From NCBI GenBank assembly GCA_014904845.1, contig MU119316.1:62001-126000 (forward strand): DNA of 64,000 nucleotides, in the 5' to 3' direction. The DNA is from Acephala macrosclerotiorum (taxonomy: Eukaryota; Ascomycota; Leotiomycetes; Helotiales; Mollisiaceae). This document shows, piece after piece, positions 8,879 to 20,074 of the stretch. How positions within the stretch are numbered: position 1 is the stretch's first letter; every line of letters starts with the position of its first letter. The position numbers and the translations under genes are program-made. The notes below the pieces were generated by a model, which was given only the letters and a program-made list of their open reading frames with translations, made no database searches and had not been told where the DNA came from.

Positions 8879-11800
8879 CTACCAATCATATTTACCGACT
8901 TGAGGTGCTCCCTCCTCTTTCACAACTGCCCTCGCCCTCCTCTCCTTCAAACTCCTATCCAAAGCGTTCCCCACCATCTCCGCCGTACAAACCAGAATAT
9001 CATCCACTCCCTTCACCCTACTAAATGCCTCCCTCGCCAAACCCTTCGCCAACGTCTCCACATCCCTCGCATTTCCCCACCCCTTCGTCTCGCTCAAGAA
9101 CCTCATCTTCCTCACCAAATTCTTACACGCCGAAAGCCTCGGCTGACTCAAAATCGGACATAAAATCCCAGTCTTCGCTAACTTGATCTTGAGGATCTCG
9201 AGACAATGGTCTGGACCGAGAGAAGGGAAGTGTATTTCCTCTGGGAAACGGGATGCGAGACCGGGGTTCGTGGAGAGAAGTGAGTTCATTTCATCACTGT
9301 AGCCAGCGAGGATAACGATCAGTTTCCCCGCATATTTGGGTTTAGTTAGAAGGTCGACGAGTTCAGAGATGACTTCGGAATTGTATGAGCAAGAGTTGGT
9401 GCCAGATGTTAAGCGATAAGCTTCGTCAATGAACAAGACCCGACCAAGGGCTCGTTCGAATACCTTCACGGTCTTGGGGCCGGAGTGGCCGATGTATTTT
9501 CCGATCAGGTCGCTGGCTGAGCATTCTACGACAGAGGGATCGGCGAGATGACCCATATCGTAGTATACTTGTGCGATCTTTCGGGCGGTGGTGGTCTTTC
9601 CGGTCCCTGGAGGGCCTTTGAAGACAAAGTTTGTGGGAATGTAATCTTTGGGGTCGAGGCCTCGGAGCTTCATGGTTTGAGAGATGCGCTGGTATTGTTC
9701 GAGCTTGGCGATAATATCCTCGCACCCTATGACATCATTAAAAAGCTCTTTGAGGTTGGCTGTTGCTGTTTTGCTACGATCGAATTCGGGGTCGAAGTCT
9801 TGAGGCTCGAAGATCCAGGTTTTGGGGCGGTCGGGGACTGGGATTGTGGAAATCCTCTTCTGGTAGTTGATCTTAGCTTTGGTGATCAAGTTCTCAACCT
9901 CGCCACCGTTGCCAAAGTTCACACGAGTACTGGCCTTTTCAAGGACATCCATGGCTACCTTGATAGCAGGCTCCGTTGCTTCCAGCACGTGATCTTCGAG
10001 CTTCGATTTGAGGATGCTTTCGAGCTCTGGAAGAGTGAAGTTCTGGAACCAGAATGCGTCAGACATTGGGAAGCGTCGACTGAGACCTGGATTGGAATTT
10101 TGCAGCATCTCAGACATTGCATCGTCGTATCCTAGAAGAAGCACGCATCGATCCTCACCGGGCTCACTCTGGATCTCTCCGACAAGAGTGTCCATGATGC
10201 CCTGTCGGAAAGAGTCACTTTCGTTGCCCGTCCCATCGGCGCCACCAGAGTACATCATGTATGCTTCGTCGAGGACGAATACACTACCCATCGCAGACCG
10301 AAGAGCTGCCCTGGTGTTGTTCTCCGAATCACCAATATAACGTCCAATCAAGTCACTGGGGTTCTTGATGATGACATCTCCTTTGCTGAGTATGTCAATC
10401 TCCGCTAATAATTGGGCATACAACTTTGCGACCATAGTCTTTCCAGTACCCGGAGGACCAAGGAATAGTCGATTGAGTGACACCTTCAGGGGTGGCTTCT
10501 CCTCCATCTCACGCTCGTAATTAGTTTTGACTAGCTCGAGCAAGCCCAAGATGGATTCTTTGACGGTCTTCAATCCTGTCAATCGTTGCATCTTCTGCCA
10601 TGCTGGACTCTCAAGAACAGCATCAGATGGATTCAGCCCGATAATGTCTTCCTTCGTGAACTTATAGTCTTCCTCGTCGACCAGATCAATCTCGCTGGCT
10701 GTGTCGTCTTCTTCCTCAGCTTCAGCTTCTCTTTCCAGTCCGCTGTCCGATCCTGGGTCTTCTCTTGTTTCATCTGCCTTCTCTTCGGATGAGTCCGCGA
10801 CCTTGGGGCCTTCTTTGGTTTTATCAAGGTCCTCGTTGGATGCGTCGTTCTTCGGCGCTTGTCCGTCTGTGTCAGGCTTCTCCTCAGATATCTCCTTCGC
10901 AGAAATCTCAGGCTCGGTCTTAACAGCTGTGTCTTCTTCCTTCTCAGAGACATTAGAAGTGATGAGCTCGGGCGTGGCCTCGGCTTTGGGAAGATCAGCG
11001 TTTGTTTCTTCATCTGCTGAGCCCGCACTGTCATCTTCACGCTTGTTCTCAAAAGCTTCCACCTTCTCCAAATTTTCAGCTTTAGGAGGATCGACACTTG
11101 TTGTCTCCTCCGCTACCTTCGTGGTATTATCTTCGTCCTTCTTCTCAGCAATCTCTAGATCTTTCAACGCCTCAGCTTCAGCAACAGCCTTTTCGGTTCG
11201 AGCCTTCGCCAATCGTGCCGCCTGTCGATCCAGGATCTGAGACAGAAGATTGTCAACTGATCTTGCGTTGGCGAATTGTGTGGATCCTCGGATTCGTCCC
11301 AACCTCTTTGTGGCAATTCTCATGTACAGCCCATCCTTTCCACCTTCAACTTCAGCCTTGCCATCCATCTTCTTATTCATAAAGTACCACAAGATCTCGC
11401 AAAGTTCTTCATCCGTGTAGTCCTTGAAGCGAATGTGGTACGGAAGCAGACCGCTGAGATTCTTATCTCCATGACCGAGGACGTCCATCATCTTATCTTC
11501 CTTTCCTGCCAGGATGAAGACAACCTTCCCCTTTCGTGCATCGACTTGACTAAGGAGGTAATCCAGAACTCTGACGCCATGGTGATTATCGTCAAGAAGG
11601 TAGTGGGCATCATCAATGAACATGACTCCCCCTTTGCTAGCAAGGCTGTCTATGTAGATTTTACATCTTGAGATGCCGCCGTCGGCGAGATAGATGCCAG
11701 TCGTATGGTTGACTTCCTCACTACCAATCACCCCCAAGCCATGAAGCAACTTTGCATAGTGACTTGCGAAGGTGGTTTTGCCTGTCACGAGAATCAGCGC

Positions 11801-13090
11801 GGCGTATCAAACGAGGAGGGGCAACTTACCAGTTCCGGAATTTCCAATCAATACCGTTCCATAACGCTCGCCCTTGATATCTATTCCTTGACGTGCCATC
11901 GTCTTCGCCTTCGCCAGCAATTTCTGAACATGTTCCTTTACATTTGGCAACCCAACAAGTTCCATGATGTCCTTCATGGCTTCTTCTCTCTTCTCCTTCA
12001 TCTCCTTTCTCCTCTTCTCTTCTCGCTTGGCTTTCCTGGTCGCTTTCTCTTCTTCGTCTGAGCGGTCGCAGGATGAGTAGCTACATGCACTCGTCTGCTT
12101 CTTCTTCTTTTGTCTTTTGACTGAGGACGTATCTGAGCCGCTCTCACTACCGCTGTCGTTCGACTCCACAGGAATGTTCCGAGGACAGTAGACATCCAGA
12201 CCGTGTTCAGCACCTTCTGGACATATGCATTTGAGTCGATATGAAATGTTGTGATCGCTCTCACGAAAGACTTCGATCCGGTGCTCTTGATGGTCGGTGT
12301 TCCAGATGCTGTCCGTGCGTTGATCTCGCTCGAGTTGGAAAGTTTGTTCGAATGTCGCGAGGTCCGAGATAATGCTGGACGGAATGCCAATTTCTTTCTG
12401 GGAGTACTGCAATTCGATGAAAATTCGTATACATCTTACAAGAGATGAAGCATGACTCAGGAAGACAGAAGTATGGTGTGGCATCATCTCTTGAGACGCT
12501 ATATTCTGCGCTTCGGGAGCCGTTATGGTAGCAACATCGCTGAGAACAGTTTCCTCAATGTCCAGTACAGCCTGTGCTCTCAGTTTCTTCTGAATCTGAA
12601 TGATAGGATCCTCCACAATCTGGATGTGGCCAACCCGCAGAACATTCTTAGGAAACAGTGGACCGGACAGTGGAAAGCTTCTCTCATTCGACCCTAGGTA
12701 GGAATAAAGTCGGCTCTTCAGATCCTCGCCTATCAGGGTCCTAGTCCGTCTGTTGAGTTGCAATGGAAAATTTGGCTCAGACTGTGAAATTGCTGCATCC
12801 CGTCTAACTTCCACGTGGAAGAGAACATCGCGAAGAATGTGAAGGTGTTCAAGAGCTTGTTTGATATCTTGTCCGAGAATTGAGGTTTGTTTCGCAACAA
12901 TTGATTCCAGGCTAGATTCGATTTGGGGAGAGAGTTGGTCATACACCTCTGACGTGCTTTCCAAAGACAAGATTGCCTGCGAAAGAAGATGCTGAGAAAG
13001 GTCGAGGTCGCTGCCTGAACACCGCAAGCAGCATGGCACGTGATCCCTCATTTTAGCAATATTCTGGCGCGACTTTTCAACCACCATCAA
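8879..13090 (-). CDS. Triple-AAA ATPase of the CbxX/CfqX (spoVK-like) type
   Basis: Two exons, 13090-11830 and 11781-8879, are joined across a 48-bp intron that splits the first P-loop codon, giving 1387 aa. Three AAA modules are visible: Walker A GNSGTGKTT (about 416-424) with Walker B VMFIDD (473-478); GPPGTGKTM (861-869) with VFVLDE (921-926); and GPPGTGKTT (1142-1150) with VLFIDE (1202-1207). SRRF and ASRF match arginine-finger positions. Before the first module lies a helical N-terminal region and a Ser/Lys/Glu-rich charged stretch. Between modules 1 and 2 is a long Glu/Asp/Lys-rich linker (about 620-800), probably disordered. All catalytic motifs are intact. CbxX-type AAA proteins are remodelling ATPases. 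In fungi the substrates of these multi-module forms are not known to me. It lies just upstream of the HET gene on the same strand. Confidence 0.85.
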
Positions 13091-14238
13091 ACAAATGCTT
13101 CACAATGAACGTAACAGACACGAAATTCAATTACGAAAAAGGACGAAAGATATCGAGAGCGCATACTGAGGTACTCGAGTACATATGAGGCTGTCATCTG
13201 GGGAACCAGGGATACTCGGTGAGGCTTTCCAGCGGTCACCCTCTGACGTGATGGGCCGGCCGGCCATTGACAGAGTCACCAGTGGGACTCACTCCTGCAT
13301 GACAACAGGCTGCAAAGCTACTGGGTATGCATAGCCAGCGCGACATGCTTGGGGTTGCGTCTCAAGATGCGGACTTCTAGACCAAAAGAAAGAACGATGC
13401 TGCGTTGGTGGGTGTGCTTGAACGAGGTATCGAGGTTGCTGACGGCGGAGCCTGCACTAGCAAGGTTTTCAATGCGCCACGGGAGGCTGAAATCGCCCCC
13501 AACTTCTCCTTCTCTGTTTTCTCTTTGGCCCAGGCAGTTTTGCTTTGCCACTGCGTTCGATATTTATGCATGAAGCATGTGAAGGATTGGGAAGGAAAGT
13601 GCGACGGGAACGAGCTTGTCGAGATAGCCGCCCAAGTGGACATGAATACACGTGACATCTGGGACGTTCTGGGACGTCTCACATTCGTCCAGGGAGGGAA
13701 CGGCGCCTAAAAGTTCCCTGGTGCTCTTGTGCTTGAGATCGAGTCTAGGCTCTTTCTAACGCGTTCTCCTGCCAGTTGAGCTTGGCGTAGATGTTGGTCG
13801 ATGAGAACCGTCAAGGAAGTGGCGTTCCCGGTGACAAGTTGAGCGGCAATCGCTGCGATGTTACCTGCAAGATGTTGGATATGGGTTTCGATGAACGCCA
13901 CAAGGTGGCGATTTCACGTGGAGATCATGATCGCGTACAAAGCTTTCTGATTTTTTGTCTTTCTTTACGAGCCTGGGATCATAAGTCTATGTTTTTCAGG
14001 CTGTTTCCAGGCCATTTTTTCGCGAAGAACCTCAAAGTCGATGTCGTCACTTACAAAATATAAAACGATAATAAATTAAAATCTTTCAAGATTCCGATTA
14101 AGTGTTTAAAGGACGCTAAAGCATAGCTTGATAAATTGATCGATTAGTTTAGATGTTAGTTTAAAAGTCGAGATTTAGTTTTCGCGTTCACCTGTTAACG
14201 AGAAGCCTTGAAAAGCACAGACTTATGACCCAGGCTCG
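13091..14238. other. Intergenic stretch, no supported gene
   Basis: Short frames exist at 13,405-13,710 (+) and 13,707-13,901 (-), without recognisable domains or splice partners that extend them. The first 200 bp probably serve as the promoter of the AAA gene. The patch 14,055-14,190 is AT-rich. Confidence 0.4.
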
Positions 14239-15329
14239 CTAGCCGCTGGACCCGAGTTGTATGAACACCATCAACACCGCCGCGTACGCAGCAGTCGCCG
14301 CCAGAGCATCAAAGACTCGCGCAGTTGTTGCTACAGCGACCAAAAGAAAGAAAACAACAATGAACCCAGTTATGGTTCCGAGTCTAGCACTTGGGCGACC
14401 ATGATTGATCTGCTCCAATATCCACAGTGGAGCAATCAACATACCCAAGCCAATAATCGCAATCACGCTCGAGGAGCAGTAATCTACCCGCTTGTCGTTC
14501 TGCCACCTGGTCGCTTTCAAGGCGCCCGGCTTGCCGTGCTCAATACCCCTTATCTCCTTGTAGTCCTCGATGTCTTTGCACTTCCGCTCGAAACAGGTTC
14601 TCAGAAGTGGTATTCTCAAAATCAAGCTTCTCTCGAGGACTTTGCGGAACCAAGACAGCTTCTTCGGCAAGACTGGAATCAGATCGTGCCTGCGATTGAT
14701 GAAGGCCGCTTCTTTCTCGTTGATTGGTTGCATTTCGGGGTCTTTTTGGTCCATGCCTAGCCAATTTCGCACATTATTGACATCTTCTGGTCGAGTGCCC
14801 GGCCGGGACATGAGTTGAGAGTATCCGTTAATGAATTCATCTTGCTATTTGTCAGGCTTGAGCGCACTGCTTTGATGAAGATAAGCTCACTGTAATACTT
14901 CAGCTTCTCGCTAATGTTCTTGATAGCGTTCCCTCGCTCGTTGTTCCAAGGATCATTCCTGAACGAGCCGTTGTCGACCACACTTGGCACGGCTTTACGG
15001 CTGTAAGCCTTGTCCATCGAGTCCAGTTCCTCTTCCATGCGCACTATCTCGTCCTGTAACGACAGAACAACGCGTGCTTGCAGTGCTCCGAACCGGCGCA
15101 CAATGAAGAAGGATTGATCAGAAGCTATCCATTTAGAGAAGACTCTATACCCGATGTACTTCCAAGGCGCCTTGAGCACATCCTTGTCTGTATAGTCGGG
15201 GTAGGGTTCTTTGAAGAGTGAGTCGCTGGAATTAGACCTTGGGGTTGTTGGGAATCCTTCGTTGTCGGCTGTGTCTGGCCTCAGCAGGCCTTGCGACAGC
15301 GTAGGAGTTGTAGGAGCTTGAGTTGACAT
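14239..15329 (-). CDS. DUF6594 membrane protein
   Basis: Exons 15329-14891 and 14840-14239 are joined across a 50-bp intron (GTGAGC...CAAG), giving 346 aa. The splice recreates the family's continuous helix YSQLMSRPGTRPEDVNNVR. The DUF6594 signature PWKYIGYRVFSKWIASDQSF is followed by RRFGALQARVVLSLQDEI and a helical stretch. Three hydrophobic segments lie at the C-terminus: VIAIIGLGMLIAPLWIL, LGTITGFIVVFFLLVAV and ALAATAAYAAVLMVFIQ. This is the usual layout for a fungus-specific family of unknown function. The N-terminus is Ser/Thr/Pro-rich and probably cytosolic. Confidence 0.88.
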
Positions 15330-15866
15330 TTTTCCAGCATCGAAATTATTCTGCGCCTCTTAGAACCGCTCAAGTGTCAGAATGAGGGTTCTTGGTCGAA
15401 AGCCTGGCGAGCAAGCGGCCAAGCGGCTGCCTTCTTTTATGGAGGGAAACATGGTGGGGGAGTGACGTATCGTTGGTGAAGGGTTTCGAGGTTCTGGTTG
15501 AAGCGCCAACATGCACTCTACCCGCAATGTTTCAGTCAATTGTCTCAGTTGAGATTATTAGGTTGCCTCATGATCCTAAGGCTCCCTATCATCTAGCGCA
15601 GCTGCACTCGAGGCGGCAGCCCGCATAGGTTCTTCCGCTGATCACTTTTGATTTGCGACAAGACCGGCCCGGCCCTCCAATCACTCCATTTTCTGGTCGC
15701 AGCATGCTGAGCCACTCTGCAGCAACGACGCTATGCAGCCACGCCACGTAGAAGAACGTGGGATCAGGCAATTCCAAATTCTCATCTTCCAACACTCAAC
15801 TTTTATCGATGTTAATCATCCATAAAACCATACGCACCACCGAAGACACCCTCAACAATATCCATC
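15330..15866. other. Divergent promoter region
   Basis: This region separates the DUF6594 gene (-) from the small gene at 15,867 (+). No conserved site stands out. The frame at 15,392-15,628 is not supported as a gene. Confidence 0.4.
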
Positions 15867-16350
15867 ATGCCTATTGTCCCAGCATCGAAAGCAGAATCAG
15901 ACGAGCTCGAGTATAGTTCCTTCCGCCCGAGTCAAAAAGATCGCGACACAGAAATCATCAAAAAGCAACTCCAAAAAATCGAGTCAGACCGTCTCCGAGC
16001 CCTCGAACGAAATCGCGTCAGTTCCCAGAGAATTCCGCCTCATGAAGAAGGTTTCACTCATCCCACGTTCGATGAGGATCATGGGTGTTGGAAAATACAG
16101 TCGTTGAAGGGCCCTAAAACTTTGAAGATTTGGGATGAGAAGAGAGAGACTTGGAGGGTGAGATTTGATACAAGCAGTATGCACACCCTGAACTCCTGGA
16201 ATGTTTTGTTAGATGTGAGAACTGACTGGAGAAGGACACAACGATGCCAGTGGGGTTGCGCTCTTAGGTGAGGAGGATAGAGCAGAATCGTGGTTGCAGG
16301 CTATGAGTAGGAGGGCGAGCGTTTGGTTTGGTATCAAGAAGGGGAGATAA
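15867..16350 (+). CDS. Small soluble protein of unknown function, two exons
   Basis: Exon 1 is 15,867-16,176 and exon 2 about 16,232-16,350. The intron runs from a GTATGC donor to an acceptor at ACTGGAG, and an alternative acceptor 3 nt downstream also keeps the frame. The product is about 142 aa. Reading through the intron would give a shorter 134-aa product with an implausible Trp/Arg-rich tail. The spliced tail SGVALLGEEDRAESWLQ continues the hydrophilic helical character of the N-terminus (KKQLQKIESDRLRALERNR). The start context ATCATGCC and a pyrimidine-rich leader support the ATG. There is no signal peptide, membrane segment or recognised domain. Confidence 0.6.
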
Positions 16351-16534
16351 ATTCAACTCAGAGGCACTATGTTCTGCTCTCTAGTGAGGTGTTCCTTGTA
16401 TTCAAGCGTATGTTCAGAGTCACGTGCTAAAGCAAAATTGAAATGACTGGGGGTTTGATATTGGGCTTGGGGCATGTTCTGGTATTATTAATATTATTAC
16501 ATTTTCTTGCTCTTTCGCCCAATTCTCAGCTCTC

Positions 16535-17989
16535 TCATCTGTGTCTGTCGTTGACGTTGCTCTTCAACAAAGTCCTGATCTCGTCACAGTCAGCGCACGC
16601 CTGCTCGCGACATTTATGATTGACCCTTCTTTCCTCAGCCAGGTCAAAGACGGTTTTCCCATCCGTGGTTTGGCGCTTCGGATCAGCACCACGTTCCATT
16701 AGTCTCTCTACAGCATCGACGAGTCCATTGGAGACTGCGATATGTAATGGAGTCTTATTAGTCATCAACATCGTAACATTCGGGTCTGCCTTTTTCTCCA
16801 AAAGCAAGTCAAGAATCTCAAGCTGGTCTGACGACATTTCCGTCGTCCAAGAGCGAGCAGCCAGTAATAGCGGAGTCAGAGTCTCAGAGTTCGCTGCCTC
16901 GATTACAGAATCGTCTTTGTCAAGGAGCATGCCAACTGCATATGTATCGTTTCTTCGAACAGCGAGATGCAGAGGCTTGTTTTGGGTTCCCAGTGGGGTG
17001 ACTTTGGCATTTGTATTCCAGCTCGAGGATAGGAGAAGCGCTAAAGCTTTCCGATGATGCTCTTCCAAAGGCGAAAATCCTCCATTCAGAAGTTTGAGTA
17101 AAGGAGAGTCTCCAGCTCCATCTTTGGCGTTCGGGTCTGCTCCAGCCAAAAGGAGCAAGTAGATCACGGTCACATAGCCAGACCAAGGTTCTTGCTCAAC
17201 CGCTTCAATCAATGGTGTCTTGCCTTTTTTCCTGACGTTGACATTCACGCCGTGTTCCATGAGAGCTCGAAGACATTTCGTGTGCTTCGAGCTTCTTCCT
17301 CTTACCACGTTGAAGATTGGATCGGGCCGAGGACGACCTTTGGTTCCTGGACAACAACCTGCCTTTAGCAAGGTACGGACGGCATGAGTTTTGCCCAGCT
17401 TCGTGTATATCCCAAGATAGTTCGCAGTCCGATCTTGCGATGGAAGCATTAGTCCTGCCAGCTTGAACTTCTCCCGTGTATGTGTTGACATGACCGAGGT
17501 AGCCGCACTGGAAGCGGCATCGTCGAGTACCTTTCGCATATATACACTTGCTCTCTCAACTTTGAACCGCGGGGGAGAGGTCCTCAATCTTGGCTCCTGG
17601 CCATTCTGGACATCGCTGTTCAGAATCGCACTATTGAGACGTCCAAGATTTTCCCCTGTCAAGCGGTTGTGTTCGGTCGTTTTTGGTGGGCCTCGAACGT
17701 TTACAAACCAGGATAGAAGGGATCCTTTTCTGGGTGTGGTAGAAGTAGTAGACCTGTGACGGTCGGTAGGTCGAGGCTGTTTGGACGCGACACCATCGTT
17801 CAAAATGATGGGTTTTGCCGTTTCTGTCGTCTCGGGCATCTCAAGCGGCTCGTACACAAGGGGAGAAGTAGTGATATTGTTGGTCATAGCTTGATGGAGC
17901 GTCGATTCACCAGTGACCCTATAGTTGTCGATTTTTGACGAAGAATCTGAAGGAATTTGTAGTTTGCGAAGTTCCTGCTTAAAAGCATA
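16535..17989 (-). CDS. Ankyrin-repeat C-terminal half of a transposon-split kinase-ankyrin gene
   Basis: This half is open from the transposon end to the stop at 16,535. Reading minus from 17,989 it starts in mid-protein (YAFKQELRKLQIPSDS). A Ser/Thr/Pro-rich linker follows, then ankyrin repeats. The clearest are KTPLIEAVEQ...LLLLAGADPNAKD, KPLHLAVRRNDTYAVGMLLD and KTPLHIAVSNGLVDAVERLM with ERGADPKRQTTDGKTVFDLA. The nearest upstream ATG (18,019) lies inside the transposon's inverted repeat, so it cannot be the original start. Removing the element plus one copy of its TA duplication joins this frame exactly to the kinase half at 20,075, for 1305 aa in total. If it is expressed now, it would be a headless ankyrin protein. 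Confidence 0.85.
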   Translation of the reverse strand, partial: YAFKQELRKLQIPSDSSSKIDNYRVTGESTLHQAMTNNITTSPLVYEPLEMPETTETAKPIILNDGVASKQPRPTDRHRSTTSTTPRKGSLLSWFVNVRGPPKTTEHNRLTGENLGRLNSAILNSDVQNGQEPRLRTSPPRFKVERASVYMRKVLDDAASSAATSVMSTHTREKFKLAGLMLPSQDRTANYLGIYTKLGKTHAVRTLLKAGCCPGTKGRPRPDPIFNVVRGRSSKHTKCLRALMEHGVNVNVRKKGKTPLIEAVEQEPWSGYVTVIYLLLLAGADPNAKDGAGDSPLLKLLNGGFSPLEEHHRKALALLLSSSWNTNAKVTPLGTQNKPLHLAVRRNDTYAVGMLLDKDDSVIEAANSETLTPLLLAARSWTTEMSSDQLEILDLLLEKKADPNVTMLMTNKTPLHIAVSNGLVDAVERLMERGADPKRQTTDGKTVFDLAEERRVNHKCREQACADCDEIRTLLKSNVNDRHR

Positions 17990-17991
17990 TA

Positions 17992-20074
17992 CAGTAGAAC
18001 CTCGATATAACGATATCAATTTTAGCGCCTTTTTCTAACGATATACCGAGGTATCGTTAAATCAAGGATCACGTGCACATATAAAAAATAAAAAAGAACT
18101 GAAGATATATAAAAAACCTCTCAATTTTAACGTTTTACTACTTGTAAAGTACTTTCTAAAAACTCTAAATAAGTTTGCTTTGCTTTTTTCACGTTCTTTT
18201 GGATAAACGTAGTTTTCAAAGCGTTAAGTTTACGTATAACTTTACTTTGTCCATCCTTCTATTACTTCTCATAAAGATTTACTAAATCAAATGCAATTAT
18301 TACTTCAATTAATTTCACTTTTCTAATCTCTTTTTTCTACTTCTTTCCCTCCATATTAGACTGAGTATCCCTTGAACCTCTACGAGTATAGCGATTCACA
18401 ATTATTTCCAACGTTATATTCTTTTTTTCCACGATTGCCTCGTCAATTAGTGTAATAAATTGACTAATAGAAAGAAAATCGTTGAATTAAATAGTACTCT
18501 GAATGGCCAATTAAAGGACTTCGATAGTTTCTTTGTCTTTTACTTATTGAGTAATTTATTTTTCGTCCAGTTCACTATGAGTATTGAAATCTCTATTAAA
18601 AAAAGATTTTGCGATAAGACTTGATTTGTACTAGCAATTAGTAATCGTAGAAACTTTGACGTGATTATTCTAAGTATATACTATCCAGTTAATCGCATAG
18701 AGTAAAGTGATTGTTTTATTGAAGTCTTTATTCGTTTCAAATTGCTTGATTATATAATCAATTTATTGCTTGCGATAATAAAACTTGAAAGTATTAATAA
18801 TGCTTTGATTTGTCGGTTACCAATGCAATGTCGTATTGGGAAATAATTATTCCACTCGTACGTGAAAAAGAACTCGTTTTCCACCAATGAGATCAACGCT
18901 ATATTCATGTCCTGAGAAGTTGTCCATAAAGAGAAAGACATGCCGACCTTGAGTAGAATACTTGCGATTGAACCAATAAAAGTATTTTGTACAAATGATA
19001 CTAGTTATCCACTTGGAATTATTATACTGGTATTGTATACTTAAAAATCGACGATTGATATGTTTAAAGTATCGAGAGTTTTTACTCTTTTCAATTAACC
19101 AAGGCTCCCATTTATCAATACCTGTAGTATTGATCGTAAAAGCAAAAGTAATTCGCTTTTTACTCCTTTTGCCCCCATTACTAGCCTCAATTGCCAGTGT
19201 ACGATTTGGTGACATTTTCTAGTATAAACTAGTTTTATTTATATTCAAAACGTTCTCAAGAGAGTATATAATTGCCAAATCTCGATTTTCTTGTATTTGC
19301 TTGATATTTTCAAGGCTTTCGATATTTGTCGTATTGCCTTCACTATAGTAAATATATTCCTTAATATGAAAGCGATTCTTGAAATTGATCAACCACCCAT
19401 TGAACCATTTAGACTTTGATTGCTCGCAATATTAAAGGAGAAAGTGCCAGATTTCGTGTGCTTTTTGTTTGAGAATATCGCTCGTAATTATCGCTTTTTA
19501 CTATTGTATCTTCTATTGCCATTCAAAGAGTACTAATTCAAGATCAAACTAATCAGATTAGTTCGAACGTCGATCTGTAAGACTTGTATCTTTTCGTATA
19601 TCGATATCAAAATAATCGAATTAAGTACTAAAACTAAAAGAAACAGTAAATTAATTGATTTTGTGGTAGAACTCGTCCTAAAACCACTTAATAAAATCAA
19701 TATACGTAGTTTTAAAATAGGATTACTTGTGCTTTCGTAGTACTCGGCGATCAACTTCTATTATATTTTTTCGTCTTTTTTTGGATTGTTCAAAAACTAG
19801 AGAACCAAAAGTAAAATCAAAGGATTGTAATTCGATGAAATCGAGAGCTTGAGAAGTATCGAAAGACCCTGGAGTATTGATAAATTGATCTATTTTCAGG
19901 TTAAAATAGAACGATATACTACCAAAAATTAAAGATTGAGACCGAAAAATCTTACGATAATCGTAATACCAAGAATATCGTAAGTCTAAAGCTAAAAAAG
20001 TGCGGGACCCTACAGCCGTATCGTATTACTAAGGATATCGCTATATCGGGGATCGCTATAGCGAGATTCTACTG
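17992..20074 (-). mobile_element. Degenerate pogo/Fot1-type DNA transposon (2,083 bp) inserted in the kinase-ankyrin gene
   Basis: The termini are inverted repeats: CAGTAGAACCTCGATATAAC at the left, and CAGTAGAATCTCGCTATAGC at the right when reversed. Both are flanked by TA (17,990-17,991 and 20,075-20,076). CAGTAGAA ends and TA duplication are hallmarks of the pogo/Tc1-mariner group. A decayed transposase lies on the minus strand. The clearest piece is 18,847-19,215, with a GRHVFLFMDNFSGHE block that corresponds to the second Asp of the DDE/D domain (usually LLxMDNFSGH). Stops and AT-rich substitutions fill the rest, so it is inactive. The element is far more AT-rich than the gene around it, consistent with RIP acting on this repeat. 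Confidence 0.88.

Noticed and set aside
10701..11240. Plus-strand Ser-rich frame of 179 codons
   Set aside because: It is antisense to the acidic Glu/Asp/Lys linker of the AAA ATPase, whose codons read as Ser/Leu on the other strand.
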